Source of the DNA: Dryocosmus kuriphilus
Lineage: Eukaryota; Arthropoda; Insecta; Hymenoptera; Cynipidae
Direction of reading: 5' to 3'
Length of the DNA stretch: 64,000 nt
Assembly (NCBI GenBank): GCA_038277395.1
Contig: CM076189.1
Location: forward strand, 215,180,011 to 215,244,010
A program made the position numbers and the translations under genes. Positions 34,754 through 46,711 of the stretch are shown one piece after another; positions within the stretch are counted from its first letter, which is position 1; each line of letters begins with the position of its first letter. Under the pieces are notes generated by a model that saw nothing but the letters and a program-made list of their open reading frames with translations, made no database searches and was not told where the DNA came from.

Positions 34754-36164
34754 CCCGAGTAAAAATGTCACACTGGGATGCCGAATAAAGTCCCACTAAA
34801 GTATTGGGTTTGAGACAAATCAGTACTTAAGTACCAACTTTTCTTAAAATTTTTTGAAAGTCCTTATAGAGACAAAATTACAAGAAAAGTTCCATTTCCT
34901 TTTTTTTTACAAAATTTTTACAAGTGCACATGGGATTTATGTCTTAGAAAAGTACTGTTTAAATAGGAATAAAGTACCAAATAAGTTTCAAACATGTCCT
35001 GTTTCGGGAGAACTTTTTTGGACAAAAGTACGGGAAAGTCTCACATCATTTTTGAAAAAATATTTGCAAGTCCTCTTTAATTTTTGGGACAAAAGTACAA
35101 GAAAAGTTCACTTTCATTTTTTGTCTTCAAACTTTTATAAGTGTTCATGGGGTTTAAGTTCCAAAAATGTCCTTTTAATTAATTTTTATAACAAATGTAC
35201 AAGAAAAGTTCCATTTCAATTTTCTGAAAGTTTTTACAAGTTCTCATGGAATTTATGTCCAAAAAAGTACTTTTAAATTAGGACTGAAGTACCAAATAGT
35301 TCTAAAAAATGTCTTGTTTCGAAAAAGTTACAATTTATTTTTTTCTCAATTTTTGGAAGTCCTAATTAATTTTTCAGACAAAAGTACAAGAGTTTTCTTC
35401 TTTTTTTTTCAAAATTTTTACAAGTTTTCGAAACATGCCCTGTTTTATCAGGACTTTTTAAGAACATAAATTACATGAGCACTTGTAAAAGCTTTGAAAA
35501 AAATGGAATTAAACTTTTCTTGTACTTGTATCCCAAAAATTAAATAGAACTTGGAAAAATAAAAAAAAAATGAAGTGAGACGTTTCCTTTACTTTTGTCC
35601 CAAAAAAAGTCCTCTTGAAACAGGACGTGTTTTGAACTTTTTTGATACATTAGTCCTATTTCAACAGTACTTTTTTTTTTAACATACATCTTATGAGAAT
35701 TTGTAAAAATTTTGAAAAAAATAAAATAGAACTTTTGTTCCCAAAATTAATTAAAAGGACCTTTTTGGAACGTAAATCCTAAGAAGAAAACTTGTAAAAA
35801 TTTTGAAAAAAAATGAATTTGAACTTTTCTTGTACTTTTGTCGACTTGCAAGCATTGTTTAAAAAACGAATTGGGACTTTTCCGATACTTTTGTTATAAA
35901 AAAGTTCTCCTGAAACAGAACATGTTTAAAACTTTTTGGTTACTTTAGTCCTATTTAAACAGTACTTTTTTGGGACATAAATCTCACGTGAAGTTGTAAA
36001 AATTTTGAAAAAAAAAATGAAACTTTTTTTTTGTTCTTTTGTCCCTATAAGGACTTTAAAAATTTTTAAGAAAAGTTGTTACTTAAGTACTGATTTGTCT
36101 CATACCCAATACTTTAGTGAGACTTTATCCGGGATCCCAATTGAACTGTTTTGTTTTACTCGGG
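34754..36164. mobile_element. Foldback-like element, copy 1
   Basis: Ends are CCCGAGTAAAA and its complement TTTTACTCGGG. Inside, GGGATGCC/GGGATCCC, ATAAAGTCCCACTAAAGTAT and GAGACAAATCAGTACTTAAG occur inverted at both sides. The arms consist of degenerate repeats of AAAGTACAAGAAAAGTTCC, TTTTTACAAGTGCTCATGGG and CATGTCCTGTTTC phrases, switching orientation in the middle. No coding capacity. A second member is at 44465-46675. Confidence 0.8.
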
Positions 36165-36374
36165 CATGCCTGCTACCTAGTCCTGCTACCTGGTTCATCC
36201 ACTATATATTTTTTGCAAAATCGTTTATAATATTAAATGCTTATTTGATATTGTACAATAATCTGCAAGTAATTACTTTATCCATGTTTGAAGTTTCGAC
36301 CTTTCGTTCTTAAGTAAATAATCTTTTCACGGGGTAAGGTCACGAGCAAAATTAACTAACACTTTTAAATAGGA

Positions 36375-39300
36375 AGAATAGGCAGCGTTTCGAAAACAGA
36401 TGGCTCCTTATCAAACCTGAAAATATATTTATATCATGTTTAAAAATAAGTAAAAAAATTGTTTTTGTAATAAATTAAAAAGTAAAAAAATATATAAACA
36501 TGTTCACAATAGTGGTATATAATATATATATATATCCTATATGAATGTCCATTATTGTTCAATTTTCGATTGAGCATGTGACCAAGCTCGTTAACGTAAG
36601 GATCGACGTCTCTTCTCAGAACTTATTAACCAATGACTTTCAACTCGGATTTCAAAATTTCATGTTGTTATGAAATATAAAGAGAACCACTTTTGTTTTA
36701 ATCTTACTATATGTATTTATCATAAAAAATAAAGGAGTGTCTTTCGTATAAAAAAGTTAAAAAAGCCACTTATCTTAAAAAGATCTACAAATTTTGTATT
36801 AACCACTTTTTGATAAAATGCACGGTTTTTGTTTTAATCGAGAAAACGTCATTAAAAATTAAAAATTCAAATTTCCCGCCAAACTATGCAAGATACAAAA
36901 GCTCCCAAACATTTTTTCGAACAGACGCGTAGTTTTTGAGTTATTCGTGAAATATGTTATGAAATATAAAGAGAACCACTTTTGTTTTAATCTTACTATA
37001 TGTATTTATCATAAAAAATAAAGGAGTGTCGTTCGTATAAAAAAGTTAAAAAAGCCACTTATCTTAAAAAGATCTACAAATTTTGTATTAACCACTTTTT
37101 GATAAAATGCACGGTTTTTGTTTTAATCTAGAAAACGTTATTAAAAATTAAAAATTCAAATTTCCCGCCAAACTATGCAAGATACGAAAAAGTTAAGCGT
37201 TCCAAAGAGAGCTATAAAATTCAGATAAGCTAGAATTATGACCACTATGTGCCACTTGCACATGCATGAAAACTGGATTTTTATCGTTCGTCAGATACAA
37301 CAAATAAATTGATATTGTTGGATATTAAATTGAATTTCTTGAAATTTCAAAATGTTTAATTCGAAGCTTTTTTTAAAATTTGAAATGATTAAAATTATAA
37401 GTTTTTTAATTTGATATTCTACCATTTTGAACGAATTAAAGAAAATAAACAATCTTATACACTACAGGCATGATTCGCGCGTATTACGTGCATGTTTTCA
37501 GCCACTTAGTAGCCCGTTATGGGTCATATAACCAAAATTGTTTATTTTAAAAAGATCTACAAATTTCGTATTAACCACTTTTTGATAAAATGCACGGTTT
37601 TTGTTTTAATCGAGAAAACGTTATTAAAAATTAAAAATTCAATATATATATATATATATTATGTCTAAGAGTCCAGGAAAACAATCCAATAAGTGGCATT
37701 TCATGAATTACACAAATGAAAGCCAATAAATAAGATAAAAGTATTTGCTCAAACATCCAATTTTTAGGTTAATTGTATCATTTACCCTGACAAAACTGTC
37801 AGAAAAAGATATATAACAACTGCAAATTATTTTAAAATGTTTAATAAAAATTCTAAATAGGAAGTGTAGACAATCCAAAGTGATAAAATGCAGAGAGATT
37901 ATGTGAAAGTAACATGTCTTAAGGTTATGTTATTTCAGAGATTATTTGTATCAGAGTTAAAAGATTAGTATGTCATCAAACTTATCTTCACGTGTATATC
38001 TGAAGAACTCAATGTTGGAGCAATCCATAGTTTACAGTCTTAACGTCGTCGACTACATATTTAGTTTAAAATTTAAAAAAATAAAGGAGTGTCGTTCGTA
38101 TAAAAAAGTTAATCACTCATCGGAGCGTCAGAACTCAAGGTGTTCACAAAGTGATTAAAACAAGAAATAAAAATGCGTGTCCACAAAGTCATTGAAAATG
38201 GACAAGATTTTAAAAAACCAAAGTTAAGCGTTCCAAAGAGAGCTATAAAATTCAGATAAGCTAGAATTGTCAAATCTAAGGTTTACAGATTTTTTATGTT
38301 TTTTAATAAAATATGATTCGATAGTAAGAACTTTATTGCGATTATTTCTACTGCAAGAATTTTTGGATGTTCAAAATCAAAATCATGTTCCGTATTAAAA
38401 TTCCTACTAATGCGTTCTTTAATTCTTAAAAGTAAAGGTCTGCCAGTGTGACCGATATAACAACAATCACAATTTCTACAATTAAACTGATAAACCATAT
38501 TTTGTTTTTGAGAAATGTCAAGTCTATTTCTCTGAGAGGAAAAAAGTCTATTATTGCCTCTGTATGGGCGAAAAATAACCATGTTATTCTGTCTGAGAAT
38601 AACAGCCAATTTATCTGTTATTCCAGAGACATGTGGAACAATTGTAAAACCCTTGTATTTATCAATTTTCTTCTTCATAATTCTGAACTGATTATAAAAA
38701 AAATTAACTCCAATTGTAAGAGATCTATTAATAAGTGGCAAGGGTTATCCATTATCTGATAAAATGTGTTTAATTAAATTGATGTTTTCCGGTCTAAATT
38801 GAGGGGACGATAATTTGATCGTTCTATTAATAAGATCAAAAATCATTCCCTTTTTTGTGATCAAGGATGTTGTGATAAAAAGTGTAGATATCTACCCGAC
38901 TAAGTAGGTTATGATACCAATATCGTGAGGAGTCAGGACTCAGGAGGGTATCCTGAGCTCTGATAACAGAGACATCCAAAAAGTTAAGTGTGCGATTGAT
39001 TTCTTTTTCATAAGTGAATTTTAAATTCGAATCAAAAGAATTGGGACTCTCCATTTGTTAGCAGGAATGATCATAAAAATGTCATCAACGCATCGTTTGT
39101 ATAATGGAACCGTAAAATTTAATTTAAATGAATTTCCATAACTATATTGTCAATAACAGGAGATAATGCAGATCTCATGGCCACTCGTTCCAATTCTTTA
39201 AAAGTTTTGATTGTTAAATTTAAAATATGTAGATCCGAGACAAAATTAAACTGTCTTAATAAATTCATCTCTAGCTAAAACAGTGTATGGAGCAATAAAG

Positions 39301-39500
39301 TCTTATTTATTTTTTTAACACATTCAAGAGGTAAATTAATGGGGATGCTTACTCCATGAAAAGATTATTTACGTAATTGCTTTATATTGAAAAATATTCA
39401 ATTTTAAATTGATAGAGCTTGGAGTTGGAAATTGGTCGACTTTTAAATAACCTCCTTAATTTTCCATTATAAATCATTAGAACTGACATTATTTACTTTC
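36375..39500 (-). mobile_element. Antisense Penelope-like element remnant, interrupted
   Basis: On the minus strand, 39300-38836 gives ALSPVIDNIVMEIHL, PLYKRCVDDIFMIIP (CVDD for the catalytic box, 39081-39092) and KFTYEKEINRTLNFLDVSVI, and 38741-38283 gives NMVYQFNCRNCDCCYIGHTG from the linker and GIY-YIG domain. At 36378-36421 the minus strand has TTTGATAAGGAGCC and CGAAACGCTGCC, the PLE terminal hammerhead-like arrangement. About 1.8 kb of mosaic repeat DNA separates that end from the coding part, so the element was probably invaded or rearranged. Confidence 0.65.
38283..38741 (-). pseudogene. PLE linker and GIY-YIG endonuclease fragment
   Basis: A 152-codon minus-strand frame contains KGFTIVPHVSGITDKLAVIL, NMVYQFNCRNCDCCYIGHTG and RPLLLRIKERISRNF. 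The Cys pairs before YIG and the following Arg are usual for PLE endonucleases. RT pieces of the same element lie upstream at 38836-39300 in shifted frames. The apparent start is a TTG and not meaningful. Confidence 0.75.
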
Positions 39501-40409
39501 TTAAGCCTGAAAAAAATTCCATTTTAGTGGCTTCCACTCTAAAGTTTAAAGTTTTTAATAACGCTTCTCGTTTTAAAATTTCATTTTTACATTCTCATCT
39601 CAATGAGGTGTTTTATGTGAAAACTGACTTTCGCGGATTTCATGAAAAGTCGACATTTCATGACTCCCTGAATCCGAAAAAACATGTGAAGGAACATGAC
39701 TAGTTCGTTAACCAGCCACTTTTGACCAACGTTTACGGTTTTATTCATCAAAAACGGTTTTCATAAAATCAAAAAATCCATTTTCCGACTAAACTATGCG
39801 AGATACAGAAAATATGTATATAACCAAAATTGTTTATCTTAAAAAGATCTACAAATTTTGTATTAACCACTTTTTGATAAAATGCACGGTTTTTGTTTTA
39901 ATCGAGAAAACGTTATTAAAAATTAAAAATTCAAATTTCCCGCCAAACTATGCAAGATACGAAAAAAATGATAATAAACAAAGTTGTTCAACTCAAAAAT
40001 CTACAAAGTTTGATTTAACTATTTTTTGATAAAATGCACGATTTTGATTTTAATCGAGAAAACGCTATTAAAAAATCAAAGATTCAAATTTCCCGCCAAA
40101 ATATGCAAGATACAAAAGAAATGATAATAAACAAAGTTATTCACTTCAAAAAGATCTACAAATTTGCTCCCAAACATTTTTTCGAACAGACGCGTAGTTT
40201 TTGAGTTATTCGTGAAATATGTTATGAAATATAAAGAGAACCACTTTTCAGCAAAACTGTGCAAGATATGAGAAAATATTAACAAGCAGAATTGTTCACC
40301 TTGGAAAGAGAGAGAGAGAATGATGAGAATGTATTCTTTAAGGGCGATAGAGCCTTAAATAAAATAATTTCTTTTGTAATTTTTAATTTAAAGATTTATA
40401 CGGTCCATA

Positions 40410-40495
40410 AATACCGAGCGCATAGCGCGAGGTAAATAACCTATCGAGCGCGAAGCGCGCGATGAGAATGTGCCCACGAAGCGGGCAGATTTTTT
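40410..40495. repeat. CG-rich GAGCGCGAAGCGCG motif block
   Basis: Clustered partial palindromes (GAGCGCGAAGCGCG, CGCATAGCGCGAGG) precede GATGAGAATGTGCCC. The same block type is at 42835-43150 and, inverted, at 54740-54975. It stands out sharply from the AT-rich surroundings and travels with the ~155-bp repeat family. Confidence 0.7.
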
Positions 40496-40836
40496 AAATT
40501 TCGAAAGCTTTCAATTCGGACCTATTCAAGTTTTAAGGTCTCAATTCAAAATGTTTAATTCGAAGCTTTTTTTAAAATTTGAAATGATTAAAATTATAAG
40601 TTTTTTAATTTGATATTCTACCATTTTGAACGAATTAAAGAAAATAAACAATCTTATACACTGCAGGCATGATTCGCGCGTATTACGTGCATGTTTTCAG
40701 CCACTTAGTAGCCCGTTATGGGTCATTATTGTACTGCTCCCACCACTATCCACTATCCATTATTGTCCTCCGTATCATTGGAGCATTGAAGCAATACTTA
40801 TTGTACTTGATAAACCTACAGACAAAAGGAGAAGTA

Positions 40837-40867
<31 letters not shown>
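40837..40867. repeat. Poly-G tract of 31 bases
   Basis: Thirty-one consecutive G. A second run of 20 G lies at 58551-58570. The first ends a duplicated block and starts a low-complexity AAATTTTT region. Confidence 0.9.
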
Positions 40868-40868
<1 letters not shown>

Positions 40869-41740
40869 TTTGTAAATTTTGTAAATTTTTCAAATTTTTG
40901 AAAATGTTTGGAAATTTAAAAAAATTTTTTTGGAAATTTTCATAATTTTTGAAATTTTTGGAAATTTTTAAAAAATTCGAAAATTTTCAAAAATTTCAAA
41001 AATTATTAAAATTTCCAAAAAAGATTTAATTTTAAAAAATTTCAAAAATTATTAAAATTTTCAAAAAATTTCAAATTTCAAAAATTTTCAAATTTTTCAA
41101 AAATGTTCTGACGAGCAATATATATAATTATATATATATATATATATATATATAATTATTCAATTTTAAAAGCCTCAAACTTTAAAACTGTGGATGCTTT
41201 CAAATTGAAATTTTACAATTTTGAATGATTAAAAAGTGAAATTTTCCTGCAATTTTCAATATTTGAATTTGAACTTATTCGTTTGGGAACCTTTCCTTTC
41301 ATCTTTAGGTCTTTTGAATTCTCTTGAATTCTTTTGAATTTCCATAAACTTCTTCAAATTCTCTTGCATTCCTTATTCCTTGGTATTCTCTTGAATTTTT
41401 TGTTATACTCTTTTCTATTCTTTTGAATTAAATTGAATTATTTCGAATTTTTTAAATTCTTTTGAATTCTCTTGAATTAATTTGAATAAATAAATGAAAC
41501 TCAGCTGTATAGAGATGGATTCCTTAATCTGCTTAATCCTTACAATATTTTAAAAATAATCTTAAATTTCCTTGATTTCTTCTGAATTTCCTTAAATTAT
41601 TATTTTGATTTCCCTTGGAATATTTTGATTTTTAAATGAATTTTCTTCAATTATTTTTAATTCCCTTAAATTTTTTCAAATTTTTTGTCATTCCCTTCAA
41701 TTTATCGAAAATCGTATTACAATTTGGCCATATTAATATT
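40868..41740. repeat. Low-complexity AAATTTTC and TTGAATTC tracts, (TA)n
   Basis: Imperfect repeats of AAATTTTCAAAAATTT (40880-41105), an AT dinucleotide run (41118-41156) and TTTTGAATTCTCTTGAATT repeats (41300-41480). No gene. Confidence 0.8.
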
Positions 41741-42099
41741 TTTAAACCAGACTTCTGTAGCGGCCCTGACTTTCATTTCGAAAAAGTTTTCGCCGCAAAT
41801 ATTTTTCGCACCATTGAGCAGAAAAAGTATCGATCTCTTGTTTCGAGTTACCCTGAAAGCCTGTTACTGTTTATCGAGGAACTACTTACCCGTATAATTG
41901 GACTTGGTTAGACAGTTACCAACTTTTTCTACTGTAAGAGATACGCAAGCTCAGGTGTATACTACAAACGAGACTTACTGCTGAAACTTATGACCACTAT
42001 GTGCCACTTGCACATGCATGAAAACTGGATTTTTATCGTTCGTCAGATACAACAAATAAATTGATATTGTTGGAAAAGGCAAGACTCGATAAAACATGC

Positions 42100-43164
42100 A
42101 TAGAAAACAAAATGAGGGAGATCCTATAAATATCTCGGAACCGGTATATTGTTGATTACACTTTTTCTATATAGTTCAACACGAGATTACTGAATCCATA
42201 GCTCCTGCAGCGGTGAGTTATTTTGAATGCAAATTGTTGTTCCGATACTTACTTTTAGACCTGACTACTCTCTTAATATCCACTCATATTTATTACATTC
42301 TCATCAGAGAGGGTATTAGATTTATGTAGAATTTTATCCTCGCAGTTTGTGTGTGTCTGTCTGTTGTTGTTGTTGTTGTCGTTGGCGTCTGTTACCGCGA
42401 TAACTTGAAAGAATCATCAGATTGGATAGCTCTTTGGCACACTTCTTCAGAGTCCAAAAAGAAAGGACGAGTTCGTTAACCAGCGGTTTTTGACCAGTGG
42501 TTATGGTTTTATCCATCAAAAACGGTTTTCACAAAATCAAAAAATCCATTTTCCGGCTAAACTATGAGAGATACAAAAGAAACAGTAGGGAGTAAAATTG
42601 TTCATCTCAAGAAAATTTACAAATTTTGTTTCAACCATTTTCTGATAAAATGCACGGTTTTCGTTTTAATCGAGAAAACGTTATTAAACATAAAAAATTC
42701 AAAATTCCCGCCAAACTATGCAAGATACGAAAGGTGCGTTGTTCACCTCAAAAAGATCTACAAAATTTCTCTTCATTTTTTTGTAAAGACGCATATTTTT
42801 GAGTTATTCGCGAAATATGTTATTAATACAAACTGTCGAGCGCGAAGCGCAAGTTTCGCGATGAGAATGTATTCCTTAAGGCCGATAGAGCCTTAAGTAA
42901 AATAATTTTGTTTCAAATTGTTAACAAAATACAAATTTAATAATTTCATTAAAAGTAGGTGTTTTGTAAGTTTAAGACCCAAGTAACGAAAACCGAGCAC
43001 GAAGTGCGAGGACCAAAAACATCCGCGCGGAAGCGCGAGGTTCAAATATATCCGAGCGCGAGGCGCGACGACCACCAGATCGCGCCCTAGGCGCGCTCAA
43101 TTCTTGCGAGCGAAGCGCGTGATGAGAATGTACGAACGAAGTGCGCAGATTTTTTTTTTTTATA
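42100..43164. repeat. Repeat-derived region with CG-rich block
   Basis: It contains the CTGTCTGTTGTTGTTGTTGT segment (42356), the GAGTTCGTTAACCAGC terminal segment (42470), one ~155-bp unit and CG-rich motifs at 42835-43150. The same order occurs inverted at about 54740-55620 and 56880-57090, marking one dispersed element family. No coding capacity. Confidence 0.6.
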
Positions 43165-44018
43165 CAAGGTGTGATCAAAAAGTAAGGTGACTTTTTATTT
43201 TTATCAAAAAATGTTTATTTATTCATCAATATTGATGTTGTCCCCTTCAAAGTAATCCCCCTCGAATATAATACATTTGTGCCAGCGCTTTTTCCAATCC
43301 TCAAAGCATTTCTGATAAGCACTTTTTGGTATAGCCTTCAGCTCTTCCAGCGATGCGGTCTTTATCTCCTCAATCGTCGCAAAACGCCGTCCTTTCATGG
43401 GTCTTTTCAGTTTGGGAAATAGGAAAAAGTCGCAGGGAGTCAAATCTGGTGAATAGGGTGGCTGAGGCATGATTATGGTGCTGTTATTGGCCAAAAAATT
43501 ACGAACAAGCAATGACGTGTGAGCTGGTGCATTATCATGGTTTCGGAACAAACTTTGCTGACACACGTCTCATGCCCAAAAGATCCACTAAAATTGCTTG
43601 GCACGAGCCAAACGAGATGCCGACATCATCAACAACTTCTCTAATGGTAATTCGACGATTCGCCAACACTATTTTCTTCACTTCTTCAACGTTTTCATCA
43701 GTTTTTGACGTGCTGCGACGTCCAGGGCGAGCTTCGTCATTAACATTTCAAGTGTTTTGGAGTACTTAATTCCATTTTTTTACACAAAATTGGATGCAAG
43801 TTCTTTGATCCATTTTTTTCGACAGCAAAAAATCGCCGAGCATGCAAAACACTTCTAACCTTTATGCCTCTCACAAACAAACAAAAAATTCTATATAGCT
43901 GAAACTGTGCACATATGTTTGGGACGAGTGTACCAACATAAAAAAAAAGGAAAACGAATATCGACTTTACGCATCCCGCGAAATTCAAAAAGTCACCTTA
44001 CTTTTTGATCACACCTCG
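43165..44018 (-). mobile_element. Internally deleted mariner transposon
   Basis: Terminal inverted repeats CAAGGTGTGATCAAAAAGTA and its complement ending CACACCTCG (one mismatch in the outer bases) are flanked by TA at 43163-43164 and 44019-44020. Length is 854 bp against about 1.3 kb for complete mariners. The transposase is antisense and lacks two internal segments. Confidence 0.93.
43219..43860 (-). pseudogene. Mariner transposase, two deletions
   Basis: Read on the minus strand, an N-terminal scrap (about 43860-43745) breaks off just before DEARPGRRSTSKT. The second helix-turn-helix part follows (NRRITIREVVDDVGISFGSC), then QAILVDLLGMRRVSAKFVPK leads straight into HDNAPAHTSLLVRNFL and PQPPYSPDLTPCDFFLFPKL, ending at 43219. 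The segment with the first catalytic Asp is missing, while the D34D pair in HDNAPAHT and CDFF remains. No active enzyme is possible. Confidence 0.9.
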
Positions 44019-44020
44019 TA

Positions 44021-44464
44021 TATTCAGTTTTTCAAAAGTAGGTATTCAAAAATTTGGATTAGGATAATGTTTAGGAGATTAAGTTTTTGGCAAGCTCTAT
44101 AAGTCTGTACAGTTGCCTATCGGCTACCGAGAAATCTCACCAGGAAGTGATCATTAGTGTGGAATACTTGCTTGCTCTTGTCACATTCGAGCACTCATAT
44201 GCATTTCTATGTATGTCGCACCGTTATAACGATCTCCATATATATATTCTGAGCTCGGACTGTCAGATCTAGTTCCGAATGCGTGATATATACGCAATTG
44301 CGATCACGTTTTGTGTGTACTTTAATTATCGCACATCTGTCGCTCACAACACGTTACACTCAGAGATAAAGTATTAATAATTGACAAGAAAATCGATCGT
44401 TTTAATTAAAAACAATCCTTATCGATATCGACTCTTGTGAAAAACAGAGTAGAACAAATTAAAA
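44021..44464. other. Intergenic DNA, nothing recognised
   Basis: No gene, RNA or repeat seen. Confidence 0.5.
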
Positions 44465-46675
44465 ACTATCCGAGTTAAAAAAAAATCCCACTGGGATGCC
44501 GGATAAAGTCCCACTAAAAGTATTGGGTATGAGACAGAGACAAATCAGTACTTAAGTGTCAACTTTTCCTAAAATTATTTAAAAGTCCTTATAGGAACAA
44601 AAATACAAGCAAAGTTCCATTTCCTTTTTTTCTAAATTTTTACAAGTGCACATGGAATTTACGTTCCAAAAAAGTACTGTTTATTATAGGACAAAAGTAA
44701 CAGAAAAGACCCACTTAATTTTTTTGTTGAAATTTTTGCATTCATTTAATTTTTGGGACAAAAGCACTAGAAAAGTTCCTTTTTATTTTTTTGAAAATTT
44801 TTACCAGTGCTGATGGAATTTATGGACCTTTTGAAGCTTAATTAATTTTGGTCACAAAAGTGCAAGAAAGTCCCACTTATTATTTTAAAAAATTTTGCAA
44901 GTCCTATTTAATTTTTGTCACAAAAGTACAAGAAAAGTCTCATTTAATTGTTTTTTTTTTCAAAATTTTTACAAGTGGTCGTCGTTGAATTTATGTTCCA
45001 AAAAGGTCCTTCTGATTAATTTTTGTGACAAAAGTACAAAAAAAGTTTCCATTTCATTTTTTTTTCAAAATTTTTACAAGTTCTGGTGGGATTTATGTCC
45101 AAAAAAAGTACTTTTTAAATAGTATAAAGTACCAAAAGAGTTCAAAATATGTCCTGTTTCAGGAGGACCTTTTTAGGACAAAGGTACCGTAAAAGTCCCA
45201 TTTCATTTTTTTGGATTTTTGCAAGTAATTCATTTGCTCATGGGATTTATTTCCGAAATAAGTTCTGCTGAAACGGGGCATGTTTTGAACTTTTTTGGTA
45301 CCTTCGTTCTATTTCAGCAGTCCTTGCCCTTATGAGAAAAAGGTATTGGTAAGTATTTTATCCAGTACTTTTTTCTCGAAAAAGTATTGTATTTCCAATA
45401 CTTATTAGCGAAGAAAGTATTAGATCCAGTACTTACCAATACTTCTTTTTTGTAAGATTTTTTTAGGACATAAATACCGTGAGCACTAATAGAAATTTTG
45501 AAAAAATGAAATGGAATTTTTTTTGTAATTTTATCCCAACAATTAATTATGACTTGCAAAAATTAAAAAAAAGTTAAGCGGGACTTTTCCGGTACTTTCG
45601 ATCTAAAAAAATGCTCCTGAAACAGGAAATATTTTGAATCTTGTTGGTACTTTAGTCATTTCAGGAGGACCTTTTTAGAACATAAATACCATCAGCACTT
45701 GTAAGAATGTTTAAAAATATAAAATGGTACTTTTCTAGTACTTTCATCCCGAAAATTAATTAGACTTTAACAGGACTTTTTAGGTGCATAAATCGCATAA
45801 GCAGTTGTAAAAATTTTTTTAAAAAATTAAATGGAACTTTTGTCCTAAAAAAGTCCTCCTGAAACAGGACATGTTTTGGACACTTTTATGGTACTTTAGT
45901 CTTATTTTAACAGTCCTTTTTTGGTTCATAAATCCCAAGACCACTTGAAAAAATTTCCAAAAAAATGTAATGGAACTTTTTTTGTACTTTTATCACAAAA
46001 ATTAATTAGGTTCCAAAAGGACCTTTTTGGAACATAAATTCCATCAGCACTTGAATAGAAATTTTCAAAAAAATAAAAGGGAACTTTTCTACTAGTTTTG
46101 TCCGAAAAATTAAATACATGAGAAAATTTCAACAACAAAAAAGAAAGTGGGACTTTTCCGGTACTTTTGCCTTAAAAATGTCTTCCTGAAACAGGACATG
46201 TTTTAAACTTGTTTGGTACTTTAGTCCTATGTAGTACTTTTTTGGGACATAAATTCCATGCGTACTTGTAAAAATTTTGAAAAAAAGGAAATTAACTTTT
46301 CTTGCACTTTTGTCCTTGTAAGTGCTTTTAGAAAATTTTGAGAAAAGTTGGTACTTAAGTACTGATTTTTCTCATACCCAATACTGCCGTGCAAATGAAA
46401 TAAGGCGTATCTGCAGTTCGGATTAGTCACCTGTCACTTTTACGAATCTATAAAATAAAAGTCAATTGTCGTAAATTCTGTTGGTGTTTATGAACATCCA
46501 TTTTGCAGTATGATACACACAATGTATGTTAATAAACACCACCAGAATTAAAGGTATTTGACTTTTATTTTTTGGAATCGTAAAAGTGACAGGTGACTAA
46601 TTCGAACTGCAGACACGTCTTATTTCATTTGCACCGCAGAATACTTAAGTGGGACTTTATCCGGCATCCCAATGG
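44465..46675. mobile_element. Foldback-like element, copy 2
   Basis: The left end (CCGAGTTAAAA, then CACTGGGATGCCGGATAAAG) and the right end (CTTTATCCGGCATCCCAATG) match the family at 34754-36164, as do arm repeats such as AAAGTACAAGAAAAG and CATGTCCTGTTTCAGGAG. It is about 2.2 kb because of longer arms, a different centre rich in AGTATTGG/CCAATACT palindromes (45340-45450) and a 256-bp MITE in the right arm. The outermost TTTTACTCGGG is missing at the right. Confidence 0.8.
46384..46639. mobile_element. 256-bp MITE inserted in the Foldback-like element
   Basis: Terminal repeats of about 115 bp begin CTGCCGTGCAAATGAAATAA at the left and CTGCGGTGCAAATGAAATAA on the complement of the right, enclosing a ~30-nt loop. 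AATA at 46380-46383 and 46640-46643 is the target duplication; removing one copy and the insert restores the arm sequence found in the sister copy (CCCAATACTT, AAGTGGGAC). Confidence 0.88.
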
Positions 46676-46711
46676 AAGCCCTAAACATTTTTCTAGACAT
46701 AACGTCGCAGA

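Larger units (their letters stand above)
36540..42100. repeat. Mosaic of short near-identical duplications
   Basis: Blocks recur in different combinations: 36667-36895 and 36956-37185 (period 289 bp); 36901-36980 and 40165-40244; 37238-37322 and about 41990-42074; 37347-37527 and 40546-40726 (181 bp with about one difference); 37188-37240 and 38219-38270; 36558-36650 and 30597-30689 (93 bp identical). The near identity implies very recent events or assembly artefacts. Confidence 0.75.
36776..42730. repeat. ~155-bp AT-rich repeat family, forward copies
   Basis: The unit includes AAAAAGATCTACAAATTTTG, TGATAAAATGCACGGTTTTT, AATCGAGAAAACGTTATTAA and TTTCCCGCCAAACTATGCAA. Copies occur at 36776-36898, 37062-37186, 37548-37644, 39832-39961, 39990-40107 and 42600-42730, with reverse-complement copies at about 56330-56930. 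A terminal segment with GAGTTCGTTAACCAGC and AAAACGGTTTTCACAAAATC flanks copies at 39700, 42470, 55225-55500 and 56890-56975. Confidence 0.75.

Noticed and set aside
34854..35276. 140-codon frame with repeated Phe/Ser/Lys segments
   Set aside because: It is translated arm repeat of the Foldback-like element; no ATG-initiated conserved protein is visible.
36776..42730. CRISPR-like array (regular repeats)
   Set aside because: The units are long, irregularly spaced and AT-rich in a eukaryotic, transposon-filled context, with no cas genes or unique spacers.
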